Shown here: positions 31,441 through 42,487 of the stretch, piece after piece
How positions within the stretch are numbered: the first letter of the stretch is position 1
Layout of the letters: every line of letters begins with the position of its first letter
Assembly (NCBI GenBank): GCA_022539475.1
Contig: VCMS01000015.1
Location: forward strand, 186,001-250,000
DNA: 64,000 bases
Direction: 5' to 3'
Origin: Gracilaria domingensis
Taxonomy: Eukaryota > Rhodophyta > Florideophyceae > Gracilariales > Gracilariaceae
Notes under the pieces: model-generated
Databases searched by the model: none
What the model was told of the DNA's origin: nothing
What the model saw: only the letters and a program-made list of their open reading frames with translations
Made by a program: the position numbers and the translations under genes

Positions 31441-33861
31441 ATGTCCGGAGCTGGTTCGAGTACTAAGAACACTGGGAATGTGCTGCCGTACCCAGAGCCT
31501 CCGTTTGAGGGAGAAGTAAAAGTCAATGCTTCAGAATCCACTCAGAGCTACCCTGCCGCAACGAAAGCTCCAGAAAATGCCCCCAACATTATCCTCATCA
31601 TGACTGATGACGTCGGCTTCGGTGCCGCCAGTGCCTTTGGAGGTCCATGCCACACCGATACAATGGAACAGTTGCTCGAGGAGGGGATTCGATACAACCG
31701 TTTCCACACAACCGCTCTCTGTTCGCCCACTCGCGCGGCACTTCTCACAGGACGTGAGCCTCACAACTGCGCGCAAGGAATCATTGCCGAACGTTGCATG
31801 GGATTTCCAGGCTACAACTTTCTTATGCCAAAGAGTTGCGGAACAGTTGCTGAGATATTGAAGCAAAATGGTTACAACACTGCGTGGTTTGGGAAGAATC
31901 ACAACGTTCCGGAATGGCAGATGAGTCAATCTGGACCGTTTGACCTTTGGCCGACCAATTTGGGCTTTGAGTACTTTTACGGCTTCATTGGGGGTGACTG
32001 CAATCAGTGGAAGCCCAACCTGTACAGGAACACCACGCCTATTCAGCCGTATGAAGGAAAGGATGACTATCATCTTGATGCTGATTTGGCGGATGAAGCC
32101 ATCCAGTGGATAAGGCAGCATCAGGCCCTCACTCCCAGCGACCCGTTCTTTGTGTACTACGTTCCAGGAGCCACTCATGCCCCACATCATGTGCCGGACT
32201 CTTATATCGAGAAGTACAAGGGTAAGTTTGACAATGGATGGCACGCGCTCCGAGAGGAAACTTTTGAGAAACAGATTGCTAAGAATATCATTCCGGACAC
32301 AACGAAGAATACTCCATACCCGAGTAACATGCCAGAATGGGAACCTCTGAGCGATGATCGGAAGCGAGTGTATAGTCATATGATGGAAGTGTATGCTGGC
32401 TTTCTCGAGTATACGGATCACAACATAGGCAGAGTTCTGAAAGAAGTGAAGGAACAGGGAATCGAGGACAACACGCTGGTGATCTACATTCAGGGAGACA
32501 ACGGAGGAAGTGCTGAGGGTACCGTGCAAGGAACTACCAATGAGCTGGCAGTGCTCGGAAACGACATTGACGAATCGTTCAGCTTCATACAGGAGCAGAG
32601 TGACAACGGTCTCCTGGGCGGTCCCATGAATTACAATCACTTTCCAGTATCGTGGAGCTGGGCGCTTAACTGTCCAATGCAGTGGACGAAGCGCTACGCC
32701 AGTCACTTTGGAGGCACTCGAAACGGCATGGTGATGAAGTGGCCCAACAAAATCACTGACGTGGGCACGTCGCGTTCGCAGTTCCATCACGTTGTAGACA
32801 TCGCGCCAACCATTCTGACGGCGGCTGGTGTACCCTGGCCACTTGACTCAATCAACGGCGTGACGCAAAAGCCTTTGGACGGCATATCGATGACTTACAC
32901 ATGGGAAGCAGGTTGCGCCGAGGAGCGTCGCGTAGAGCAGATCTTTGAGATGTTTGGCAACAGAGGCCTGTATCAAGAAGGTTACATGTGCTGCACAACG
33001 CCGCTTGTGTTTGCGTGGGACGATGACTCGCAGAACGGGACTTACAAGGCGAGCGACTTTGAGTGGGAGCTGTACGACCTGAACACGGACTTCAGCCAGG
33101 GGCACAACCTCGCGAAGGACGATCCGCTCCGCACGGAGAAAATGCGCGCGGCGTGGATGGAGAAGGCGCGTAACAGCCCGATTCTGCCGCTGGTGTTCAC
33201 GGAGAATGAAACGATTATGGCGGGCTTTGTGCGGCCCAACCTGAACGAGGGCCGTACCACGTTCAACCTGCCGGGCAATCTGCGACGCGTTCCCGAGGGC
33301 GTGGCACCCAACGTGAAGAACACGTCGTTCTGCCTGACGGCGTACGTGGAGTACAAGGATGCAAGCACGGAGGGGGTGATCATCACGCAGGGCGGTCGCT
33401 TCGGCGGGTGGGGGCTCGTGGTGCTGGACAGCGTGCCCGTGTGGGTGTACAAGCTGTCGCAGATGACGGGCCATGAGTTCCGCATCACGTGGCACGAGGC
33501 GCTGACCACCGGTATTCACAAGATCCAGGTGAGTTTCGAGTATGAGGGCGGCGGCACGGATATTGGAGCGGCCGGCACGTTCTACATGAGCGTGGACTAC
33601 GGCCAGAGCAGTTGCGACAAGAACACGGTTTTGTCGCAGTATGTGCCGCAGACGATTTCGGCAAAGTTCTCGGTGAACGAGACGATGGACGTGGGCTGTG
33701 ACACCGGCACGCCCATTCTGGACGAGTATGAGCCGAAAATGCCGTTCGAGTTTTCCGGGTCTGTGATGAAGGTGACGATTGACCTGCTGGACGGCGCGAC
33801 GGCGGAAAAGCGCAGGAAGATCATGCAGAGCGTGGCGCACTTTGAGGTGGCCACAGACTGA
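31441..33861 (+). CDS. Sulfatase (formylglycine-type, S1 family)
   Basis: Encodes 806 residues and hydrolyses sulfate esters, in this setting most likely on a galactan or another sulfated glycan. Near the start NIILIMTDDVGFG (about residues 49-61) supplies two metal-binding aspartates. CSPTRAALLTGR (94-105) is the C-x-P-x-R signature whose Cys94 becomes formylglycine. Further family marks are WFGKNHN and YIQGDNGG. The C-terminal 200 residues look like a beta-sandwich (YVEYKDAS ... TFYMSVDYG). No signal peptide is evident. ATG 31441 is chosen because the frame upstream has only a GTG, and a TATA box lies 111 bp before. The length and architecture resemble the large bacterial-type arylsulfatases. 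The gene is intronless. Third-position GC rises sharply after about 32.7-33.0 kb, unlike the first half. The exact substrate cannot be assigned. Confidence 0.92.
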   Translation: MSGAGSSTKNTGNVLPYPEPPFEGEVKVNASESTQSYPAATKAPENAPNIILIMTDDVGFGAASAFGGPCHTDTMEQLLEEGIRYNRFHTTALCSPTRAALLTGREPHNCAQGIIAERCMGFPGYNFLMPKSCGTVAEILKQNGYNTAWFGKNHNVPEWQMSQSGPFDLWPTNLGFEYFYGFIGGDCNQWKPNLYRNTTPIQPYEGKDDYHLDADLADEAIQWIRQHQALTPSDPFFVYYVPGATHAPHHVPDSYIEKYKGKFDNGWHALREETFEKQIAKNIIPDTTKNTPYPSNMPEWEPLSDDRKRVYSHMMEVYAGFLEYTDHNIGRVLKEVKEQGIEDNTLVIYIQGDNGGSAEGTVQGTTNELAVLGNDIDESFSFIQEQSDNGLLGGPMNYNHFPVSWSWALNCPMQWTKRYASHFGGTRNGMVMKWPNKITDVGTSRSQFHHVVDIAPTILTAAGVPWPLDSINGVTQKPLDGISMTYTWEAGCAEERRVEQIFEMFGNRGLYQEGYMCCTTPLVFAWDDDSQNGTYKASDFEWELYDLNTDFSQGHNLAKDDPLRTEKMRAAWMEKARNSPILPLVFTENETIMAGFVRPNLNEGRTTFNLPGNLRRVPEGVAPNVKNTSFCLTAYVEYKDASTEGVIITQGGRFGGWGLVVLDSVPVWVYKLSQMTGHEFRITWHEALTTGIHKIQVSFEYEGGGTDIGAAGTFYMSVDYGQSSCDKNTVLSQYVPQTISAKFSVNETMDVGCDTGTPILDEYEPKMPFEFSGSVMKVTIDLLDGATAEKRRKIMQSVAHFEVATD

Positions 33862-35690
33862 GCTACGCTGGACTGGTTGAATGGTTCGAGGCCGTGGCTG
33901 TCGTGGTTAGTATTATGAAATATGCGAGATATCTATCTCGCTGTCGGGCTGTTTGGGATCCTGGGGGATGGAAGGCGCAAGAGGAGAGTTGATTACATTA
34001 CGAATATCTCTCAGTATGCGCACTGTAGCCGAGAGAGGTGAGCTATTTGCTGCGATATACTGTATTTCATATATACCAAAGACGCAAATGCGTCTTGATA
34101 GAGCTCCTGCGAGATATCAGGCTCAACGGGGAGATAGCGGTTTAGCAGGTTCACGCTTTCTCGAATAGTTCTTAACCCTTGTCAGAAGGACATGGAATAG
34201 CCAGCAGATTCCTGAAAAGGGCGTTCGTAGAACTGGCGCTATTCCTTAATTGTTTCTTACAGGGACGAGAAAATCAGTGCATCATGTAGTGCTTTGTGTC
34301 TTTTTTCAATTGCTGTTCTTGCAGGTCAAGACAACAAAATTGTTTTGAAGTTATGCGCGTTAGCACATCATCGCAAAGCAAACGTGCGCTCCAAGTAACA
34401 CGTTTGCCACTCCTTTTGGCAAAAAGCTGGAGCTTTCAAGAGGAAGAGCCAGGCACTGCCAGGCAGGGAGATGCGGGCATCAAAGATCTAAGGGCTGTCA
34501 GAAGAACAGATAGATTTTCTACTTTTGCTCCTCTTGGAGGAACTATTTAAGAGTGCAATTGAAAGGAAACATTTTGCAAAGATAAATCAGAGCTTCGAGA
34601 AGCATGCTTCTCAAAGAATAGGTCGCAAACCTCCTCCAGCCCAGAGAGAGAGATTTTGTGCTTTTAGTAAAGCATAGCTACAAATATTCACGAAACGAAG
34701 TTGAAACAAAACGTTTTGAGCTGTAGAAAAATGGTCTTTACATTATAGAGAAAAAAGAATTGATGTCAAGGTATTCCATTAAAGGTTGTTTTATGCTTAC
34801 ACACTGAGCTGACAATTTTGTTTTTTAATGCATTTTAAGCTCTCGGGACTATATTTTTCTTCAACTATAAAACAGTATGCAGTCACAAACATAAAATAGT
34901 AAATTGTGTTACCAATAGAGCTTAACAGCCTGCTTCTTTACAACAGTTCTTCTGAAAATTAAAATTGAATGTAAAAGAAAAAAAACTCAGATTAGTTGTT
35001 GCAAAACATGTTGTTGCAAAACATGCAGAAAGTAGGATATATATCTATCTATTTTTAATCAACACTAATTTTTCTATTATATATAAGCATTCAAAACTTA
35101 ATGCGATTCTCTTGGTCATCTGCTTGCAGAGATCTAAATTTTATTTCTAAATGTTTTGCAAGATATTTGTTGAATTTCTATTCAGAAAAGTTTACTAAGA
35201 GCAATCAACATAATGATTCCAAATCAGATTTATTCTTGTAAGTTCGTATGTACAATATGCAAATCTGTCCTTAAAAATAAATAAAAATAAAAAAATCCTT
35301 TTGTCTCAGAAAACAGTAGTCTGACGACAAATTATATTTGTTGTGAGCTATGTGTTGTAAAGCAAAACCTTGCAAGAAAAGCGGCTGATGGCGACTCATA
35401 ATTGTTAGATCCGGTGTGACGGTAATACCCCTCGGTTATGAGTATTGAGAGGAAGGATTCACGCAAACTGGGGATTCACCGCAGAAGAGTATTGTTTCCA
35501 GACACGTGTAGTGTGGCCGCCCTAGGCAGACGCCCCGTGAGTCAAAGGGGGTATAGTGAGGCACACGTGACCAATACTGGTCACGGTGACAGCAATGACT
35601 GGTAATCTAGAGGTTGCCTAGCGCCAGTACTTCGCCGATTCATCAGCATCTTTGCTAAATCCTCTGCCGTTTTCTATTCCGCAAACTTTG
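33862..35690. other. Intergenic stretch downstream of the sulfatase
   Basis: A hairpin GCGAGATA/TATCTCGC at 33924-33941 lies 63 bp after the sulfatase stop and might lie in the 3' UTR. From about 34.7 to 35.3 kb the DNA is very AT-rich, with a 15-bp tandem duplication of GTTGTTGCAAAACAT at about 34998-35027. A hairpin GTGACCA/TGGTCAC lies near 35567-35584. No gene was recognised. Confidence 0.5.
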
Positions 35691-35699
35691 CAAACAAGA

Positions 35700-37847
35700 A
35701 GTTAGAGTTCACCAAGGAAATGAATTCATCATTTGAAGAGTTGAAGAAAAAACGTACGTCTCCGATGCTGTTGGCCTTCCCAGATTTCTTTAGAGCGTTC
35801 CGTGTTGAACTGATTGATCTACTGTAGCACTAGAATCTCTTCCAGCTCAGGAGAAAAAAGATTGAATGTTCCATCCCGACCAGTATGTGAGCTGGACTTT
35901 GAAGTCGTCCGAAAAAAATTATTCTGTCTGCAAGAAAGAAGTTCTAGCAGATACCTTCGCTTTGAAGAAGTTCAGAATCTGTTTGCACTCTTCTATCGCG
36001 TCCCAGTTGCTGACTGATCACCAGGCATTGAAACATTCGTTTTCGAAGAAGTATGTTCACGGTCGTCTTGCCAAATGGTTGGATTTTCTCGCCGACTATT
36101 AATTTGAGATCGTCTATCGTCCTGGGGCTGTGAGTAATGCTGCCAATCATCTCTCTTTTTATGCACTCGATCCGCAAGAAGCAGAGAACTCCGTCGAAGA
36201 AGGTGATCTGGTTGCTTCGATTGGCTTTCCCGATTTTGAAGGCATTGAGCCGTACTACGCGAACACTGGCGGCTAACTTTGCAACTTGGTGATGGATGAG
36301 GAAGAACTGAAGTGGCGCACTGCTGCGCAGCGTACCGCAAAGCACTTTGTTGTTTGGAATGACCTCTTGTTCCGCAGGACGAAAGATGGAATTCGTCTGG
36401 TCCCCCTATTCGTGACCGTATTCCGTTGATTCGAGTGTTTTGTGATGAAGTCGGACATTGGAATAACGACACTACAAGGAATTTCTTAGTCGATCGCGTC
36501 TGGTGGCCGACAATTCGTGGAGATATTCACAAGTATGTTCAGAGTTGCGTAGAATGTCAGTTGATGGCGCCAGTGATCTCGTACCGAGCCAATCAGAGAG
36601 CTCCGCTGACAAAAATCTTTGACACGTTCTCAATGGACTTTGCAGGACCTCGTCCTACTAGTACTTCTAGAAATCGCTTTTTTCTAATTGGAGTAGAACA
36701 TTTGACTGGTTGGCCTATCGCCATTGCTACCCCAGATTCGACCTCATCAGTTGTTGTCCAACTTGTGAAGAAGGAGATCATCCTTCCCTTTGGTCCACCC
36801 CGTGTCATTGTGTCTGAAAACGCTACCTCTTTTCTGGCTAGTTCGATTCGAGAACTTCTGAAAAAATATGGAACTCAGCTGAAGCCGGTTCTAGAGTACG
36901 CTCCGATGTCGAATGGTAGTGCCGAAAGGATGGTTGGAACGATCAAGCGCGCCATTGCTAAGACTATCGTCGACGAAGGATCAGATTGGGACATGGCTTT
37001 AGATCAAGTCGTTTATGGCTACCGCCGCCGCAGGTTGGTTGGTGGATTCTCCCCATTTGAGCTAATGTTCGGTATAATTTCTCGCATGCACCCCACGGAT
37101 CCAATCCCCTTGATTGAAGACGCCATGCTGTTCGAACGCCGTCTCGAATTATTGGCTGTCCTTCCCCAGCGGGCTACGCGTGTTCCGATGCAGCCTAGTC
37201 GCCAGGATGACTCGAAGTATGCTCATCGTGTCAATTTAGGAGATGAAGTCTTTGTCGCTGTTATAAAAGCTCTGAATCGTAGGGTGAAGTGGCCTTCTTT
37301 CGTATCGAAGTTCTATGGACCGTGCAAGGTGGTCAAAGCATCTCATCCCCGTTATACTCTGGTCCCTCGCGGAAACTGGTACTCCAGGAAGTCTATCCAT
37401 ACCGGTCGTCTCAGGCCGTTTCACCCTCGTCCGATTCATCTTACGACGAATGATGATTCTCAGTAATTCGTTTCGTGTCGGTTGCAGCGGCGTGCCAAGA
37501 GTTCAGTGGGGGAGTGTGTGAAGTGGGAATTCTACAATTTATGATTGTTATTGCATGTATTTGATATCCTATACTACATAATGTGGGTGCGGTGCACTGC
37601 TGTAAGTACAGTCAGGAGGACATCGTGACTTGGCATGCGTGCATTGCCCGAAGGCGATGCCACGTGTGCTAAAATGGCCAATGATGTCACATTGTACTGG
37701 CTTCGGCCCCACTACTCTACAAATAGGAGTACTACTGCATCTAGTTAATAACTATAGTGCGTTATTGCATTTTAAGTTCGTTCTAGAGGGTTCAAAAATC
37801 TATATAATGGGTCGTCAAGACGCCTGACGGTGTCTCGACACAACACA
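35700..37847 (+). mobile_element. Gypsy-type LTR element fossil C, 3' part
   Basis: Plus-strand remains of a Gypsy-type element: reverse transcriptase/RNase H remnants (about 35.75-36.25 kb, with LADTFALKKF and LLTDHQALK), then an integrase. The integrase (to 37466) has a zinc-binding start (GHWNNDTT ... CVECQ), a core with FSMDFAGP and MSNGSAERMVGTIKRA, and a C-terminal domain. A purine tract (GTGGGGGAG) precedes a 3' LTR at about 37515-37847, which has a TATA-like TATATAATGG near its end. Gag, protease and the 5' LTR are not seen, so it is truncated, and the RNase H part is broken. It belongs to a different clade from elements A and D. Confidence 0.8.
37515..37847 (+). repeat. 3' LTR of element C
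   Basis: Begins TGTGTGAAGTGGG directly after a purine tract and ends ACAACACA, about 333 bp long. No 5' partner was found in the window, so the right boundary is tentative. Confidence 0.5.
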
Positions 37848-37875
37848 ATGTAGAGCAAAACCCTGCGCTAGGCGC

Positions 37876-38838
37876 GATGGGGAATCTCCACTAGGATGTC
37901 CGAGTCCTACTCCATGGATGGGATAGAAACAGCGGTAGAACCCTCTGTCCGTCCTCGAGTCGCGAGACAAGCCGGGTGTAAGACCGGAGACGGTGACTGG
38001 ATATACCTACAGAGGTGAGATGCAAAGAACGGTGTAGATCCAGAGGTGAAGTGTGATCCGAACCTGGAGAGATGAAGAAAAAGGGAACCGTGTCAACGGG
38101 GGAAAGCTCACGGTGCAACCTACCGGAGCGAAGCTACGGACCGTGCCAACCGGCGGGAACCGGTCAGATAGCGGAGCGACGCACAAAGGCTTGCCAAAAA
38201 TATACCCAATACTGGGGCAGAAGCAATACCTGAACCAGGTGAACGGGTGACAACAACAGTCACGAAAGTAAACAACAAAATACAATGACAACAACAATGG
38301 ACCGATACAACGGTAGATATAACAAAGATTGCAGAGATGGCAAGATGCAAGCTTCCTAAGTGACCCTGAGGGGTAGTAGCGCCGAAACCAATCGTGGTTA
38401 CTCTCCGAGGGGAGTGGTAAACCTACGTAGGCAGCTGTCTACTATAGCCCGATCCTCAACAGGACGCGACTCAGTTGTCCATTTACTTGTAGGCTCCAGG
38501 GTGAGATCACCCGAGCATATATACTATTACTACTACGGTATCTACAATGCACACCTCCCGAAGGTCATACACGTGGACGAACCACTGTCAGGGCGCAGGG
38601 TATTCCCCAACGAGCGTGGCACAAATATCTAACTAGCCAGCTCCACCACGTGGCCTACTATCACACCTACTAGGCACTTCCCATGCAGGGTCCACCTATT
38701 AAGGGTCCAACCAAACCATCTCAACAATACCCAAAATGAAAGAGAGTTTTCATAACTTAGCCACGTCACCGGCCATCAGTACCATCTCATTATGAGAACT
38801 GTCATGCATACGATAGCAGAAAGCCGTTGCTCCACACA
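37876..38838 (-). repeat. Old solo LTR related to element B
   Basis: About 960 bp aligning in order with the LTRs of element B. It shares TGGGG at the left end, TATACCTACAGAGGTG near 38003, a CCTACGTAGGC-like block near 38425, ACACGTGG and CACTGTCAGG near 38570, GGGTCCAAC near 38705, and a GTTGCTCCACA end near 38836. No internal region adjoins it, so it is best read as a solo LTR left by recombination. It is clearly diverged and no target duplication is visible. Confidence 0.55.
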
Positions 38839-38839
38839 C

Positions 38840-41800
38840 AACGTTGCTTTCATCAACTTTTTTATTGTATCAACCTTACCCAATATCTTGGGCAGTGCAG
38901 CTAAGTAAGTTATTACTGCGTCTAGAACTTTGTGCTTTTCTAACATCTTTTGTTTTTGCACGTGTCGTACGAGCGCTGCTCTACTCAACAGATAACCTAG
39001 TACCGGTCGAAGCGCCCAAAGCATGAACGGGAATCGGGTGGTGTGTACGAAAGGCGCTTTTCTTGTCAGTGAGCCCCACTGGAGCTTCGGTTCAGATAAC
39101 GGTGTCGGTCGAAGGACCTGGTGCTACACAGGCTTTGGCGCTGAACGGGAACCTGTCCGTTGGGTTTTTTTTGGAGTGTCGCGTAACGTCTTCGGCGAGA
39201 GACTAGCTTGGGCAAAGAGTGAAGACTTATCTTTAAATCGTAACTCTCCTCGGGACGTCTCGTAGGAAGTCTATACGTCTCTCTCTGGACGCGCAGAGAT
39301 AAGTTTGGCTGCACAATTCGAGTGCAGTTTGTTGTTGTCCGTCGTTTGTTTTTTTTTTGACTGCTGGTTGTCCAACCACTAGTTTGTCTTTTTGCCTTCT
39401 TTGTTTTGGAATCTTTCCTTGGGCATACTATGTTTATTTGGTTGGTGGCATTTAAGCCCACGATTGTGTTTTTGAGTGACTGATTGTTCTACTCTAACCT
39501 TTGTTTTGCTATGAGAGACAAATGTGAGGGTCTGTAAACGCCAGCATCGTTTGCCACCAAAATGACGTTCAGAGCAATCTAAAGTAGTATATCAGGAGAT
39601 ACATGGTTGGCGTTATTATTTATTGAATTTGAAGATTCTTACAGGGGTTCGATCGGAGCAAAGTTCTCTGAAAGGTATTTTGATTTGCGAAAAGACACAA
39701 AGAAACGGTTTTGATTGAGCCACAGATATTTAACCACGAAGAGAACTTCAAATAACTCTTGCACATTCGATGACCATGCACAAATCGCAATTTTTGACTA
39801 TTCCTTAGGTCATCATTGACCCTAGGGAAACATTTTGTATGGGAACTCTATACGTGGCATTTTCAAGGTCTTCATCTTCGAAAAGAATTGCACTACTTTC
39901 ACCAGTCAGTGTTGAAATCCTGAGTACGTATTCTCTACAAACATGTAGTACTTTGGATCAAATACAAAAAATTCAGGATCGCTTCTCTTCCGTTCAACAT
40001 TTCGTGGACTGGGTTAAAACTATCTCTTTATGTTCTTGAAGTATACATTATAAACTATATTGCGTAGGATACATAATTTAACATACCATCACTGGCCAAT
40101 ATTTATAAAGAAAGTCGCTAAAAATATGCTCCATTTTTTCTCGGTAAATAGCGAGCTACATAAGATCGGTAGATTGTCGGCAGCCTTGGTGTTTTTCATC
40201 TTTGGAACACTGGCATTCTTCATTATCACCATTGCCAGAGCCATTCCCATTGTATTCCAACTTTTTAACAGTAATGGCTAAGTGAACTATTTAGATTTTA
40301 TTTTGTCTTAAAGTTCATTATCAAGTTCTTTTTGCCAAGAAGCTTTGCGGGGTTTTTCCTTTGGGATGCTTGCTTCTCAAAGCACTGATACTTTGAAAAA
40401 AGGAGATTATTCTATATATATACGCGCACTTTTCGTCAGTGTACCAACAACCTAAAAAGATTACCAAAACTACTGTTAGCCCTAGTATTTATTCTATTTT
40501 CGCTAAAATTGGTTTTACATTTTGAGCTGATTAGCGAGTGTCCACCCCAGTAGGAGCTCTGCAATTTAGTGGTTGTAAATGTGCCACGTGTTTTTGTGGC
40601 CATTTCTACTGTAAATGACTAAATGTGACTAGGATTTCATTGCATATGCTAATCAGTTAGTCATCAGTCAATTATTAGTCTAATTGTTTCTATCGAGTCG
40701 GGCAGTCACAAATACGGCTCTGTCCTGAACGGAGCAGAGCCGATGACGACCTGACTTCTCAGCAGTTTCAAAGGATATTCCAGGCACGAAGAAGAGGATT
40801 TATATGAGCGAATTGAGACGCGACGGACTCATGATGCTCTACAAATTCTGCACTGGCGGTGCGAGCGATTGCACCGCCGTCGGGTTCTGCTCGATCTTCG
40901 TCGTTCCCGCTATCGCACTTCGGGGAGTCGATCTACGTCGATCCTGGTTGTTTTGTTTTCCCAACCCTCCCAACCCCTGGGGAGCAGCACGTTCCTTCTA
41001 GGAACGTGGTGTGTGCTTTGGAAGGTTTCCATTCGCACGACGGGAACGAGGTCCGTTCCCGTCACCCCCTCCTTTCTTCGAGACATTAAAGATCTTGAGG
41101 CAACAATAACAAAACTGTATTCCTCAACCTAGCGCATTAGACTTAGTGCTCGACTACCTTCATTACGGCACCAGTGTACGTCGTGCTCACAAATCTGGAC
41201 AGCGCTTCGTTCGCTCTCATGGCATTTGCCTGGTCCCCATCCGTGAGCAGAGCTTACCCATGCAGCGCAAGTAGAACAATAATCGTGGTCCGGAATTGAA
41301 TACCTGTCGTACTCATGCTTTCGGGGGAGAATTGAAGTGTAGTTAGAAACAGCGAAGAGTCGTTTCTCAGATGCGAAGCAGTCTGATGTCTGAAAGGTTT
41401 CAGTACAGGTGTTGTAGGATCAGGGAAGACTGAAGAGCGTTCTGCCTCCTTTCGTATCAGTCATTGTTCTGTGTATGGATACCGGGTGCCCTTCTTGACC
41501 AAATGATGTTTCCAGCTCTCTCCCAGAAATACTTCAAAGAGCAGTCATCCTACCTGAATCACAAACACTGTGTTGTTCTGCTCAATTGTGAATTTCTGGT
41601 GTCCTTCCCTACCTCTCATACAATTCAAATGACACTTTAAGCTTGAGAAATTCCTGGCTGTCGAGTTCGAAATGGAACAAGGAGATTATTCTTATAAAGC
41701 GTAGCTCGCAAAAGTTGGACCATGGTACTCTCCGTGGGATGTCTTTAAGAACAAACTGGGTACTTTTTCTGCAAACGGTTTGATTTGATAAAGAAGTTTG

Positions 41801-42181
41801 GTAGGATTGGGAGAGATCCTTGGATTTTCTCCAGATGCGGGAAGGGTGTTTAGATCAGGCAATGCTCTCCCCATGGGACTCCATGCTGTCACTATAGAAA
41901 TTCATTATTCAAAGCAGTCATACGTCCATCTATTGAAACGTTGTAGGAAGGATTGCGGAATGTCAATTATCGGACTTCTCGCAACCACTTTACACACTCC
42001 AAATGACCGTTTTGTGCCAGGGGATGACCTCTCTACGATCGCGTGGCCGTCATCATTTAGAGATATCAAAGCGACTCCAAGGTTGTCGTAGTGATGGCGT
42101 TCTGATTGGAACTTCGTGTCAAGCCCTTGTTTCTTTCCACAAAAGCTTTAAGTCTGAGAATATACCCTTCGGACGCAGATC
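38840..42181. other. Intergenic stretch
   Basis: No confident gene. A 51-codon frame from ATG 40126 to 40281 encodes one strong transmembrane helix (LVFFIFGTLAFFIITIA), but has no other support. A hAT-family end (GTCACAAATACGGCTCTG) ends at 40722. A hairpin CACGTTCCT/AGGAACGTG is at 40989-41009. A weak 98-codon frame at 41798-42091 has no recognisable product. Confidence 0.4.
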
Positions 42182-42186
42182 CACCG

Positions 42187-42477
42187 TGTGCGCTTCGGTC
42201 GTAAGCGCAAGATGGTGGAGTGAAAGGTGTGGAGTTTGATGCCTCCGGTTTACTCGGGAGGCGCTGCAGCGAGGCGTTAAGTACGCCGCAGCTCGAGAAC
42301 GAGCACGGCTTGAGGTCCACGCAAATCTACAGTGACACCCAGAGATGCGTCTCTGAGTGACGTGGACGCACGAAGGTGATGCATGCCTCGCGCTGTGCGT
42401 GGGTGGCACTCAATCTAAACTCCTAAATGACTATCTGCGTAGTGTGTCTACCAAGTGGCTGAGTAACGGCCACTACA
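42187..42477 (-). repeat. 3' LTR of element D
   Basis: A 291-bp repeat starting TGTGCGCTTCGG and ending GCCACTACA on the plus strand. It is nearly identical to 47269-47559. It abuts the duplication CACCG on its outer side and a purine tract on its inner side. Confidence 0.92.
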
Positions 42478-42487
42478 CTCCCCTTCT

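Noticed and set aside
31531-33840. Two long minus-strand open frames (419 and 330 codons) inside the sulfatase gene
   Set aside because: They lie opposite a gene with unmistakable sulfatase motifs and have Arg/His/Val-rich composition typical of antisense shadows of GC-ending codons.
40126-40281. Small single-pass membrane protein gene
   Set aside because: One hydrophobic helix in a 51-codon AT-rich frame is common by chance and there is no promoter or homology cue. Kept only as a note.
42187-42480. Short frames at the ends of element D as separate genes
   Set aside because: They are identical in both LTRs and have no protein-like features.
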